Assembly: GCA_035968315.1 (NCBI GenBank)
Contig: JAVYIN010000009.1
Coordinates: forward strand, 62,001-126,000
From: Nitrospira sp.
GTDB lineage: Bacteria; Nitrospirota; Nitrospiria; Nitrospirales; Nitrospiraceae
Length of the DNA: 64,000 nt
Direction: 5' to 3'
Positions within the stretch are counted from its first letter, which is position 1; each line of letters opens with the position of its first letter. Positions 8,529-17,102 of this stretch are shown here, in pieces. A program made the translations under genes and the position numbers. The notes under the pieces were generated by a model, which did not search any database, was not told where the DNA came from, and worked only from the letters and a program-made list of their open reading frames with translations.

Positions 8529-10945
8529 GCTTCAGCCGCTCCCACCGGCCCTCGACGGCCCAACACTTCCCGCCGGCCGTCACGGCCCGCGGCGCCCACA
8601 ATCCCGTCCGCCTCCATCTGCTCGATCATGCGCGCGGCACGGGGATAGCCCACCCGCAACCGCCGTTGAATCAACGACGCCGACGCCTGCCCGGTCGACA
8701 GCACCAAGTCCTTGGCCTGTTCGTACACCTCGTCCTTGGCCTCCTCCTCTGCCGCGTCCTCCTGCTTGAGCGATTGCAGCTCGGGATCGTACTTCGGCAG
8801 CGCCTGCTTCTTCACAAACTCCACAACCCGCCGCACATCGTCATCGGAGACAAACGATCCATGCAAACGAGCAAGCCGGCCGGTCCCGGAGGCGAGATAC
8901 AGCATATCCCCGCGCCCGAGAAGCGCCTCGGCGCCGTTGGCATCGAGAATCGTGCGCGAATCGGTTTTCGACGACACTTGGAAGGCAATGCGTGCCGGAA
9001 AGTTGGCCTTGATGAGTCCGGTCAGCACATCCACCGACGGCCGCTGCGTGGCCAGCACCAGATGGATGCCGGAGGCTCTGGCCATTTGCGCCAACCGCGC
9101 GATCTTATCCTCTACATCCTTGGGGGCCACCATCATGAGATCCGCCAACTCGTCGATCATCACGACAATGTACGGAAGCGGTTCCGGCGGAGTCGGCCGG
9201 TCACGCGGGCCAGGATTCACCTCGGGGTCGGTGGACTCGCCGGCGGCCAAACGCGCTTCCTCGGTCAAAAACTGCATGGGCAATTCAGGCTGATTGGCCG
9301 CCGCCGTCTCTTCCGCAAAGGCTTCATGCAGCCCGGCCACCTTGCGATTGTACGCATCGATGTTCCGGACACCCGCTTCCGAAAGCAGTTTGTAGCGGCG
9401 CTCCATCTCGGCTACCACCCATCCCAACCCACGCGCCGCAGACTTTGCATCGGTGATGACCGGCCGCAGCAAGTGAGGGATGCCGTCGTAGGCCGAAAAC
9501 TCCAGCATCTTCGGATCGATCAAGAGGAGCTTGACCTCGCTCGGCCGCGCAGAAAAGAGAATGCTCAACAACATCGTGTTGAGCCCGACGCTCTTGCCGG
9601 CCCCGGTCGCGCCGGCCACCAGCAAATGCGGCATGGTTTTGAGATCCGCCGTCGCCGGGGCGCCGAAGATATCCTTGCCCAGCGCCAGCGTGAGCTTCGA
9701 GCGGGCCTTCGTAAAGATCTCGCTCATCACGACTTCTTTCATCGACACCGTCTCGCGAGCCAGGTTGGGCACTTCGATCCCGACCACCGACTTCCCCGGG
9801 ATCGGCGCAACAATGCGCAAGCTCGTCGCCTTCAGCCCAAGCGCCAGGTCATCGGCCAAGTTGACGATCCTCGCGACTTTGGTGCCGGGCGACGGCTCAA
9901 ACTCATACATCGTCACGACCGGGCCCGGCCGCACCTCCGTCACCTTCCCCTCGATGCCAAAGCTCGTCAAGGCCCGCATCAACACATCCGACTGCGCTTT
10001 CAACTCGTCATCCGACATGCGGGTGACCGGACCGCTGGGATCGGTCAACAGCTCATCCGGATCGGGCAGCTGATAGTCGCCCGCATCGACGGATACCGGA
10101 GCAATCTCCGGCTCCGACTCCGTAGCGTCCGCAGAAGAGGTCACCGCCTGCAAAGGCGGCTGGATGACCGGCCATTCGGTCGGTGGATTGGGAACCGCCT
10201 CTTCCGCAGAAATGGCAGCCACATCAACGCTCTCCTGAGAAACAGCCGGCTTGGCGGCTTTCCCTCTCTGTCTCCGATTCGCCGTGTCCGCAACGGCCGG
10301 TTCGGCCCGTTCAGGCAGCACCGCCGCCAATCGTTCGCGCAGCGCCGCCCAGCGGGCGGGAACCGCATGAATGAACTCGGTGAGGGAAAGCGGCGTCGTA
10401 AACAGCAGCGATACGAGAAATCCGGCGATAATCAATATGTGCGCGCCCGTGCTGGCAAACCATGCCCGCAGCCCCTCGGCCACCATCTGGCCGCACAGCC
10501 CTCCGGCAACCCCGCGATAGACCAAGCCGCTGGTGAAGGTCGGCACGGCGGTCGCTTCCAGATGCAGAAAGGCGCTGAGAAAGAGCACCGCGGCGAGGGA
10601 ACTCCCCGCCGTGCGCAAGCGGATGCTGACAGGACTCTGCGAAAAGCAGCGCAGGCCCACCCGCCCGAGTAATAGGGGGAAGAGATAGGCTGCGCCGCCG
10701 ATGAGATAAAAGAATCCGCCGGCGAGCACCGCGCCGAATGATCCAATGAGATTGCGTGGAGGATTCGCCGCCGGCGCCCCCGCCGCGACCGTCTTGGCCT
10801 CACCCGGCACGAACGAGAGCAGGCTGAGCAGCGTGAGCAGGCTCAACGCGATCAGCACCACCCCAATCACTTCACGCTGGATGTGGGAAGGAGGAGACGG
10901 GGCCCGGCGGGCTTCGCCCCGCTTCGAGGACGTAGTAGCTCCCAT
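8525..10945 (-). CDS. ftsK: DNA translocase FtsK/SpoIIIE
   Basis: 806 aa. About four membrane helices occupy the first ~200 residues. A Pro/Glu-rich linker (~210-310) is followed by the alpha-beta motor with Walker A GATGAGKS and Walker B YIVVMIDELADLM. The C-terminal gamma winged helix (ASLIQRRLRVGYPRAARMIEQME) is the part that reads KOPS-type polar sequences and activates XerCD. It couples chromosome dimer resolution to division. The promoter-like sequence ends 6 nt before the ATG with no Shine-Dalgarno, suggesting a leaderless message. It is the first gene of an ftsK-lolA unit. Confidence 0.95.
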   Translation of the reverse strand: MGATTSSKRGEARRAPSPPSHIQREVIGVVLIALSLLTLLSLLSFVPGEAKTVAAGAPAANPPRNLIGSFGAVLAGGFFYLIGGAAYLFPLLLGRVGLRCFSQSPVSIRLRTAGSSLAAVLFLSAFLHLEATAVPTFTSGLVYRGVAGGLCGQMVAEGLRAWFASTGAHILIIAGFLVSLLFTTPLSLTEFIHAVPARWAALRERLAAVLPERAEPAVADTANRRQRGKAAKPAVSQESVDVAAISAEEAVPNPPTEWPVIQPPLQAVTSSADATESEPEIAPVSVDAGDYQLPDPDELLTDPSGPVTRMSDDELKAQSDVLMRALTSFGIEGKVTEVRPGPVVTMYEFEPSPGTKVARIVNLADDLALGLKATSLRIVAPIPGKSVVGIEVPNLARETVSMKEVVMSEIFTKARSKLTLALGKDIFGAPATADLKTMPHLLVAGATGAGKSVGLNTMLLSILFSARPSEVKLLLIDPKMLEFSAYDGIPHLLRPVITDAKSAARGLGWVVAEMERRYKLLSEAGVRNIDAYNRKVAGLHEAFAEETAAANQPELPMQFLTEEARLAAGESTDPEVNPGPRDRPTPPEPLPYIVVMIDELADLMMVAPKDVEDKIARLAQMARASGIHLVLATQRPSVDVLTGLIKANFPARIAFQVSSKTDSRTILDANGAEALLGRGDMLYLASGTGRLARLHGSFVSDDDVRRVVEFVKKQALPKYDPELQSLKQEDAAEEEAKDEVYEQAKDLVLSTGQASASLIQRRLRVGYPRAARMIEQMEADGIVGAAGRDGRREVLGRRGPVGAAEA

Positions 10946-10951
10946 GGGCGG

Positions 10952-10980
10952 ATGCTAACACAGGGGCGACATCGTTTCAA
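10952..10980 (-). promoter_or_regulatory. ftsK promoter, leaderless type
   Basis: On the minus strand, TTGAAA (10975-10980), a 17-nt spacer and TAGCAT (10952-10957), then 6 nt to the ftsK ATG at 10945. Confidence 0.5.
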
Positions 10981-11021
10981 ACGATGGACCGGAAGATGCC
11001 GGTGATCAGCCCCACACCGCC

Positions 11022-11825
11022 TCAACCGCGAGAAGCGATGGCCCTTGTCAACTGTATCAACTGGTCGAGCGTGAGCACTTCGGCCCGGACAGCAGCGGGA
11101 AGGTTCAGCTGATCGACCGCTCCGGCAATGCGCACCTGATCGTAGCCTTCGTCTTTGAGCGAATTCATGAGCGTCTTGCGCCGATGGGCAAAAGCGGCTT
11201 TCACCAACGAAGCAAATTTCGGCTCCTCCTCCCGGCTCAGTTCCCTCTGCGGCCTGGTGCGTAATAACACCACGGCGGAGCCGACTTCCGGCCTGGGCCT
11301 GAAACACTGGGCGGACACACGGAAGGCCTTCGTGATGTCCGCGGCGTACTGCGCCATCACGGAGAGCACGCCGTAATCCGCTGTGCCGGGTTTCGCCACG
11401 AGCCGGTCGGCCACTTCGTTCTGCAGCATGAGCACCATGCGTGGAATCCGGTCGCGGTGCTCCAGCAATCTGAATAGCAGGGGCGTGGAAATGTAATACG
11501 GCAGGTTGGCGACCACGACCGTACCGGTCGGCAGCGCTTCGAAGGAATAGGTCAGCGCATCGCCTAACACGAGGGTGAGATTCGGAAACTCGGCCTGGCG
11601 GCCGGCGATATAGGCGTGCAGCCGGGGATCGATCTCCACCGCGGTGACCTGCCCCGCGGCCTTGCACAGGGCCTCCGTCAGGATGCCACGCCCCGGTCCG
11701 ATTTCGAGCGCATGCGTCTCCTGCCTCACTTCAGCCAGAGCGACGATCTTGCGAACGATATTGGGATCGATGAGAAAATTCTGGCCGAGACGCTTATTGG
11801 CTGGGGGAAGCTCGGGGAACGTCAC
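11022..11825 (-). CDS. rsmA: 16S rRNA (adenine1518-N6/adenine1519-N6)-dimethyltransferase
   Basis: 267 aa, usual length for RsmA/KsgA. It dimethylates two adjacent adenines in the 3' hairpin of 16S rRNA. KRLGQNFLID at the N-terminus, the SAM motif EIGPGRGILTEAL and the catalytic NLPYYIST are all present. It lies 3 nt after a small unknown gene on the same strand and downstream of pdxA, an order seen in many bacteria (pdxA-ksgA). Confidence 0.95.
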   Translation of the reverse strand: MTFPELPPANKRLGQNFLIDPNIVRKIVALAEVRQETHALEIGPGRGILTEALCKAAGQVTAVEIDPRLHAYIAGRQAEFPNLTLVLGDALTYSFEALPTGTVVVANLPYYISTPLLFRLLEHRDRIPRMVLMLQNEVADRLVAKPGTADYGVLSVMAQYAADITKAFRVSAQCFRPRPEVGSAVVLLRTRPQRELSREEEPKFASLVKAAFAHRRKTLMNSLKDEGYDQVRIAGAVDQLNLPAAVRAEVLTLDQLIQLTRAIASRG

Positions 11826-11828
11826 CAG

Positions 11829-12155
11829 CTATGTCCCACTGGGTGGACGAGGCGCGGCTTGGGCCAGCTGCTTGGCGAGCGTCGTCAGCGGCGTCCGGTA
11901 GGCCTCAATCAGATCGGTGAATTCCTCGACCAGATCGTTCGTAAACGACGGGCCCGGATGCAGCGCGGCAAAATTCTGGATCGGCTGGGCGCCCAGCGCC
12001 TCCGTGAGCAGCGCCACGGTGCGCGCTTTCCACTTGGCCACCCGCTCGGTCCCGGCCACGGTATTGAGATCCTCCATGGTCTGTTTGGCAATGGCGTCCA
12101 GCTCTTTCACCTGCTGCTGGACAATGGCGAGTCCCCGATTCGCTTGCTCTGTCAT
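11829..12155 (-). CDS. Hypothetical helical protein between pdxA and rsmA
   Basis: 108 aa, predicted nearly all helix, with heptad-like hydrophobics in the first 50 residues (IVQQQVKELDAIAKQTME) and a Pro-rich C-terminus. No signal peptide or membrane segment. It overlaps pdxA by 4 bp and precedes rsmA by 3 nt, so it is co-translated with them. It slightly resembles phasin-like helical proteins, but I cannot assign a function. Confidence 0.65.
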   Translation of the reverse strand: MTEQANRGLAIVQQQVKELDAIAKQTMEDLNTVAGTERVAKWKARTVALLTEALGAQPIQNFAALHPGPSFTNDLVEEFTDLIEAYRTPLTTLAKQLAQAAPRPPSGT

Positions 12156-13219
12156 CGTTGCCTCGCTGTAGGACGCATCGAACGTTTTACCCGTCGTTTG
12201 ACGGCCAGGGTCGCCGCAAGTGTCACGGCTTCGAGCAAACTGCCGGGATCGGCAATGCCCTTCCCGACGATGTCGAAGGCCGTGCCATGATCCACCGAAG
12301 TGCGAATGATCGGCAGTCCCACCGTGACATTCACACAGGTGCCGAATGCGACCAGCTTCAGCGGGATCAACCCCTGATCATGATACATCGCCACGATGCC
12401 GTCGTATTGTCCTTTGACGGCCTTTCCGAACAGCGTATCGGCCGGCTGAGGGTCGCTGGCCAAAATCCCCCGCGCCTGCGCCGCGCGAGCGGCGGGAAGA
12501 ATCACGCGGGCCTCCTCATTGCCGAACAGCCCGTGCTCGCCGGCATGCGGATTCAACGCCGCCACGCCGATGCGGGGCTTCTTGATGCCATAGAGGTCCG
12601 TCAGCGCCTGATGGGCCAGGCGAATCCCCTTTTCGATCTTGGCCTTCGTCAGAAGCTTCGGCAAATCCTTGATCGCCACATGCGTCGTCACAAACATGAT
12701 GCGCAGCGGGCCGCCCACGATCATCATGCCGGATTCCTGCGTCTTCGTCAGATCCGCGAGCAATTCCGTATGACCGGGATAATGGCAGCCCGCCATGTTG
12801 ATGGCTTCTTTATTGATCGGCGCCGTCACAATGCCGTCGATGCACCCCAGCTCCGCCAGATGCACGGCCTTTTTGATGAACGCCACGGACGCCGCGCCGG
12901 TCTCCTTCGCCGCCACGCCGGGCTGAAACTTCTTGAGCGGCCGCGCCAAAGGATCCAGCACGACCACCGTCTGTCCCTTGGCCGAAGCCGGGTCATAGTC
13001 ATCGGCCCGCACGACCTTCGCTTTCAGCCGCAAGGCTTTGACCGTCTGGGCCATCACCGGATACGATCCGATGACCAGCGGGAGGCACAGCCGGTCGAGC
13101 TGGCCGCCGGCCAAGGCTTTGGCAATTACCTCCGGGCCGATCCCGGCAGGATCGCCCATCGTAATCCCCAACAGCGGCATTTCATCCAATTCGATCTTCG
13201 CCTGCTTCACGTTCAGCAC
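12152..13219 (-). CDS. pdxA: 4-hydroxythreonine-4-phosphate dehydrogenase
   Basis: 355 aa from a GTG start (GAGGG just upstream); an internal ATG at 13180 would give MPLLGITMGDP, which matches the usual N-terminus. PdxA oxidises 4-phosphohydroxy-threonine in pyridoxal-phosphate synthesis. Visible family motifs are GITMGDPAGIGPEV, YPGHTELLA, the metal-site region GVAALNPHAGEHG and YHDQGLIPLK. It is the first gene of a coupled pdxA-unknown-rsmA run. Confidence 0.93.
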   Translation of the reverse strand: MLNVKQAKIELDEMPLLGITMGDPAGIGPEVIAKALAGGQLDRLCLPLVIGSYPVMAQTVKALRLKAKVVRADDYDPASAKGQTVVVLDPLARPLKKFQPGVAAKETGAASVAFIKKAVHLAELGCIDGIVTAPINKEAINMAGCHYPGHTELLADLTKTQESGMMIVGGPLRIMFVTTHVAIKDLPKLLTKAKIEKGIRLAHQALTDLYGIKKPRIGVAALNPHAGEHGLFGNEEARVILPAARAAQARGILASDPQPADTLFGKAVKGQYDGIVAMYHDQGLIPLKLVAFGTCVNVTVGLPIIRTSVDHGTAFDIVGKGIADPGSLLEAVTLAATLAVKRRVKRSMRPTARQR

Positions 13220-13230
13220 CCCTCACTCAC

Positions 13231-14238
13231 TCACCCGCCGACATAGAGATACACCGTGTACCCTATATAAAGGATGGCACCAGCACTCAGCAACCAGGGT
13301 TGCCAGCGCCCGCGCACCAGAATCTGGAGCAGACAGAGCCCGGCTCCGACGACGGCCAGCACCATGGCGAGCAATGCGGACGGCGCCAGAGCCCATTCCG
13401 TGCCGATCAAGCCCACAGAAACCGGGAAGGTGCCCTGGAACACCATCGCACCAGTCACATTCCCGACCGCCAAACGGTCTTTCTTGCGATAGAGCCAGAG
13501 AAAGCTGTTGGACATCTCCGGCAACTCCGTCGCCAGCGGGGCGATGAGCAACGCCAGGACCAATGGAGAAATGGCCAGCGCCGTCGCCATGGTCTCCGCC
13601 GCCGTCACGAACAGATGGGCGCCGAGAATCAATCCACCAAGCCCTGTCCCCGCTTGCAACCCGATCATGCCATAGGACGGCGTCTGCGCCTGCTTCGCGA
13701 ACAGCAGCGGTTCGAGCGAGCCCTCGCCGCCCTCTTCATCCTCGGCGCTAAACTTGATCTTCATGTAGTAGATGTACAGGCTGATGAGGCTGGCCGCCGC
13801 GACCAGATGCACCGTGCGCGACGGCACGAACACGCAACCCAGCGCCACTATATAGCTGATACAGAAGAAGGTCAGGTCCGTCCGGACTTCGCCGTAGTTG
13901 AGGTGAAACTGCGCCGTCCGCTTGCCCGCCCGCGCATAGAGCACGAGCAGGGCCGCGAGGATCGGCAAGACCAGCGTGTTGAGCATGAAGGGCGCGCCGA
14001 GGATCGCGCCCAACCCCACCTCGGCCTCTTGGCGGCTGGTTCCGAAAAAGATGGCAATGACGGGAATCGACGTTTCCGGCAACGTCGTGCCGATCGCCGC
14101 AAAGATGCTGCCGACCGCGCCTTCGGAAATTCCCAGGCGCTTGCCCAGCCATTCAATGGCATTGGTAAACAGCCCGCACCCGCCCAGTGTGACGGCGACG
14201 GACACAATGAAAAGAAGCACGTAGAGAAGAATGGTCAC
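13231..14238 (-). CDS. Sodium/calcium exchanger-family membrane protein
   Basis: 335 aa with about ten hydrophobic segments in two inverted halves. Each half carries a CaCA-type alpha repeat: the first has EGAVGSIFAAIGTTLPETSIP, the second APLATELPEMSNSFLW. The acidic residues in these repeats are the ion ligands in the family. It probably exchanges Ca2+ (or another cation) for Na+ or H+ at the inner membrane. The GTG start overlaps the larC stop by 4 bp, so it is coupled to larC. Confidence 0.85.
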   Translation of the reverse strand: MTILLYVLLFIVSVAVTLGGCGLFTNAIEWLGKRLGISEGAVGSIFAAIGTTLPETSIPVIAIFFGTSRQEAEVGLGAILGAPFMLNTLVLPILAALLVLYARAGKRTAQFHLNYGEVRTDLTFFCISYIVALGCVFVPSRTVHLVAAASLISLYIYYMKIKFSAEDEEGGEGSLEPLLFAKQAQTPSYGMIGLQAGTGLGGLILGAHLFVTAAETMATALAISPLVLALLIAPLATELPEMSNSFLWLYRKKDRLAVGNVTGAMVFQGTFPVSVGLIGTEWALAPSALLAMVLAVVGAGLCLLQILVRGRWQPWLLSAGAILYIGYTVYLYVGG

Positions 14239-15446
14239 GCGCGTACCCGGCCTTTGCGAGTGCTCACCTGCGAGTAGGCCTGCCGCGCGTCATCCAAGAC
14301 ATCCTTGAGCGGGCGGCCGGTCCGAACGGCAATCTGTTTACAATCGGCATATTCCGGGGCCGCCTTTTCCCATCCCGCGCCGATTTCCGCGACTTTCATC
14401 TGCACCGTCCCTCCCGGCACCTTCACGGCCACAAATCGTCGAGCCAGCACCTGCCTCGCCACTTCTTGCATCCGCACCCCCAGCGCCGTCGTCTCCAAAA
14501 ACAGCACCTCCAGCACGGCATCCAGCTGATCCGGCGCGGCCAGACAACTCACCACCACGCCGGGCCGGCTGCGTTTCATGATGACCGGGGTGAGGGTGAC
14601 ATCCAACGCGCCGACGGCAAACAACTGCTCCATCACATGTTCATAGGCCTGAGGCGTCAGATCGTCCAGATTGGTTTCGATCTGCATCACCCGATCGGTG
14701 GGACGCAGGCTCGATGTGGCCTCCTCGGAGAGGAACACGCGCAAGACATTCGGCCAGCCCTCGGGATCGGCATCGCCTGCGCCACAGCCCATCTGGCTGA
14801 CCGTCATCGCCGGCATCGGCCCAAACGACGACGCCAGGGTGCGCAACAGCGCCACGCCCGTCGGAGTGGCCAGCTCGCATCGCGGCCCGTCCGAGTAGAT
14901 GGGAATGCCCTGTGCCAGCGCCGCGACCGCCGGACCGGGCACCGGCAACAGGCCATGCGCCGTCTGAATGGTTCCCGCGCCGGCATTGATCGGAGAAGAC
15001 GTGACCTGCGTCACCCCGAGCAAGTGACAACCCAACACGCCCCCCACCACATCGATGAACGAATCGATCACGCCCACTTCATGAAAATGCACATCTTTTT
15101 TGGCCACGCGATGGGCCAGCCCTTCGGCTTCGGCCAGCCGGTCGAACACGGCCCGGCTCTGTTCTTTCACCACTGGCGGCAGCGTGCTGGCTGACAGCAC
15201 CCGATGGATGCGCGCCAGTGTCAGCGGCCGATCGAACCCGCGTTTGATCACCACATTGATCTTGGTCGCGTGCAGAGCCCCGCGATGGACCTGCCGCTGC
15301 TCCAGCCGATACCCGCTCAACTTCAGCCGTTTCAGTTCCTTGGCCAATGTGGCCAATGAGAGCCCGGCATCGACCAGCGCACCAAGCACCATGTCGCCGC
15401 TCACACCGGAGAAACAATCAAAATGCAGCTGTCGTCCCAAGGCCAT
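14235..15446 (-). CDS. larC: Nickel-pincer cofactor biosynthesis protein LarC
   Basis: 403 aa. LarC inserts nickel into the pincer nucleotide cofactor of lactate racemase and relatives, using CTP. The N-terminal HFDCFSGVSGDMVLGALVDAGL and the central HFHEVGVIDSFIDVVG are family hallmarks. It is a single uninterrupted frame, unlike the Lactobacillus plantarum gene, where two parts are joined by frameshifting. larB lies 0.9 kb upstream on the same strand; no larE or larA is in the window. Confidence 0.9.
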   Translation of the reverse strand: MALGRQLHFDCFSGVSGDMVLGALVDAGLSLATLAKELKRLKLSGYRLEQRQVHRGALHATKINVVIKRGFDRPLTLARIHRVLSASTLPPVVKEQSRAVFDRLAEAEGLAHRVAKKDVHFHEVGVIDSFIDVVGGVLGCHLLGVTQVTSSPINAGAGTIQTAHGLLPVPGPAVAALAQGIPIYSDGPRCELATPTGVALLRTLASSFGPMPAMTVSQMGCGAGDADPEGWPNVLRVFLSEEATSSLRPTDRVMQIETNLDDLTPQAYEHVMEQLFAVGALDVTLTPVIMKRSRPGVVVSCLAAPDQLDAVLEVLFLETTALGVRMQEVARQVLARRFVAVKVPGGTVQMKVAEIGAGWEKAAPEYADCKQIAVRTGRPLKDVLDDARQAYSQVSTRKGRVRA

Positions 15447-15525
15447 TCCTCGTTCGTCTCAATTTGAAAGGCCGCCCATCTTACCCAACGTGGCCCACAA
15501 CGGCAATCGCTTCAGCGGGCTTCGA

Positions 15526-15652
15526 CAGCAGGAGGCTCAAAAAGTCAGTCCAGCAAGGCCGCAGCGAGCGAAGAGGCGAGTCGTACGCTTCAGTACGTCG
15601 AGCCTCTGAGCGATGCGAGAACGCCGCTGGCTGGCTTTTTCAGCATCCTGTT
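15526..15652. repeat. Long palindromic repeat, full copy (AACAGCCTGTT family)
   Basis: About 125 bp whose halves are imperfectly complementary around a central GTAC-N6-GTAC. The outer ends read GCTCAAAAAG and CTTTTTCAGC. Partial copies of its ends lie at 29258-29290 and 62824-62852. It sits between larC and a divergent secreted-protein gene. It looks like a REP/MITE-type non-coding element. Confidence 0.75.
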
Positions 15653-15697
15653 AGCTCTTTCGTTGACAGCCTGGGAGGGCTGTGTTATCCCCCCTAT

Positions 15698-16279
15698 ATG
15701 ACACACACCTATCATGAAGCGGCAACGATCGTCTCAGGCCACGTGATTACCGCCAGCCAGCGCGAGAGACGTTCCCCCGGACGCCTTCCAGTCATCGGGC
15801 TCCTGCTGGGATGCGCACTCAGCCTGATCGGGTTCCTCCCCGCTGACGGATTCGCCAAAACCAAAGCCCCGCGGGCTCCCCGGCCTGAACCGGAACTCAA
15901 AATCCTGGATTTGGCCATTTCGCCGACGCCCTTCGTCGTATCGAACGGATCGCTGGAATTTTCCGTCACGATCCAGCTTCCTAAAGAATTGGACAGCGCG
16001 ACCGTGCTCGAAGTCTCCTCGCTGATCAGCTCGCCATCGAAAACATCCCTGCGATTTCTCTCCCAGCGAAAAGAGGTCCAGCCGCAACCGTCGCCAAACG
16101 GCGGACGACAAACCGTTTCCCTCCGCCTGACCTGGGACGGACAAGATCAGAGCAAACAGCAAGCCCCGGCCGGCACCTATTCGTATGAAGTCCGTACGAA
16201 GTTACTGACCAACGGGGAGAAGGGCCTGCGCACCTCAATGGTCGCCTGGCCCAAACGCGGAACCTTGGAAGTGAAATAA
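15698..16279 (+). CDS. Secreted or anchored beta-rich protein of unknown function
   Basis: 193 aa from the ATG at 15698. A hydrophobic stretch (LPVIGLLLGCALSLIGFLPADGFA) after a basic N-terminus acts as a signal or anchor; the Cys is not in a clean lipobox. The rest alternates like a beta sandwich (SPTPFVVSNGSLEFSVTIQL, SLRLTWDG, GTYSYEVRTKLL), similar to FlgD-type or Ig-like domains. Upstream is the palindromic repeat. No function can be assigned. Confidence 0.6.
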   Translation: MTHTYHEAATIVSGHVITASQRERRSPGRLPVIGLLLGCALSLIGFLPADGFAKTKAPRAPRPEPELKILDLAISPTPFVVSNGSLEFSVTIQLPKELDSATVLEVSSLISSPSKTSLRFLSQRKEVQPQPSPNGGRQTVSLRLTWDGQDQSKQQAPAGTYSYEVRTKLLTNGEKGLRTSMVAWPKRGTLEVK

Positions 16280-16293
16280 CTTTGCCAATGGCA

Positions 16294-16354
16294 CTAGGCG
16301 AGGGGCGAGAGGCAAGGGGTATGTCTCTTGTCCTCTAGCCTCTAGCCTCAGCCC
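16294..16354. repeat. CTAGCCTCTAGCC hairpin repeat, copy 1
   Basis: Left arm 16294-16318 is rich in GAGG/GGCGAG; right arm 16332-16354 is CCTCTAGCCTCTAGCCTCAGCCC. The right arm encodes the last residues (EARG) and stop of larB on the minus strand. Copy 2 is at 20673-20787. Confidence 0.6.
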
Positions 16355-17102
16355 TCGTGCCCAGCATATTAATCCGGTGCGCCAGGCATCCGGCGCCAAA
16401 TCCATTGTCGATATTCATCACCCCGACACCGGCCGCGCAGGAATTCAGCATCGTCAAGAGCGCGGCCAGCCCGCCGAAGCTCGCGCCATAGCCTCTGCTG
16501 GTCGGCACCGCCACCACGGGGCAATCGACCAACCCGCCGACAACACTCGGCAACACCCCATCCATCCCGGCCACCACAATCGCCACACGGGCTTCGAACA
16601 GCCGATCCTTGCGCCCCAAGAGGCGATGCAGTCCAGCCACGCCCACGTCGTAGAGCGTTTCGACCCGGCTCCCCATCACCTCCGCCGTCACACGGGCCTC
16701 TTCGGCCACCGGCACATCGGCGGTGCCCGCCGTCAGGACCAGCACATGCCCCGCGCGGCGCGGGCGCGCGGCCTCGATCGACACGATGCGCGCGGCCTCA
16801 TGATACCGGGCCCGCCGGTCAAGCTTGGTGATCGCCTTGGCCACGGCCGGCTCGGCTCTCGTGGCAAGAAAGGGCCCGCCCTTCTTGATCAAGGCCCGGG
16901 CAATCGCCAGCACCTGTTTCGTGGTCTTGCCTTCGCACAACAATACTTCCGGAAAGCCCTGGCGAAGCGACCGGTGGTGGTCGAGCGAGGCAAATCCGAG
17001 GTCTTCAAACGGCATCGTCCGCAGCCGCTGCACCGCTTGGGAAACAGGCAGGCGCCCGTCCTTCACCTCGTTCAACAGCTGTGCGAGTCCTTCGGGGCTC
17101 AT
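16335..17102 (-). CDS. larB: Nickel-pincer cofactor carboxylase/hydrolase LarB
   Basis: 255 aa. LarB carboxylates and hydrolyses nicotinic acid adenine dinucleotide as the first step of the pincer cofactor. The C-terminal half is the PurE/AIR-carboxylase-like domain: VLTAGTADVPVAEEA, VVAGMDGVLPSVVGGLV and VPTSRGYGASFGG. The start overlaps gpsA by 4 bp, so it is co-translated with gpsA. The C-terminal EARG-stop is supplied by an intergenic repeat. Confidence 0.9.
   Translation of the reverse strand: MSPEGLAQLLNEVKDGRLPVSQAVQRLRTMPFEDLGFASLDHHRSLRQGFPEVLLCEGKTTKQVLAIARALIKKGGPFLATRAEPAVAKAITKLDRRARYHEAARIVSIEAARPRRAGHVLVLTAGTADVPVAEEARVTAEVMGSRVETLYDVGVAGLHRLLGRKDRLFEARVAIVVAGMDGVLPSVVGGLVDCPVVAVPTSRGYGASFGGLAALLTMLNSCAAGVGVMNIDNGFGAGCLAHRINMLGTRAEARG

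Noticed and set aside
8666-10672. 668-codon plus-strand open frame opposite ftsK
   Set aside because: Arg/His-rich composition from the complement of ftsK codons; no family resemblance. ftsK itself has all its motifs.
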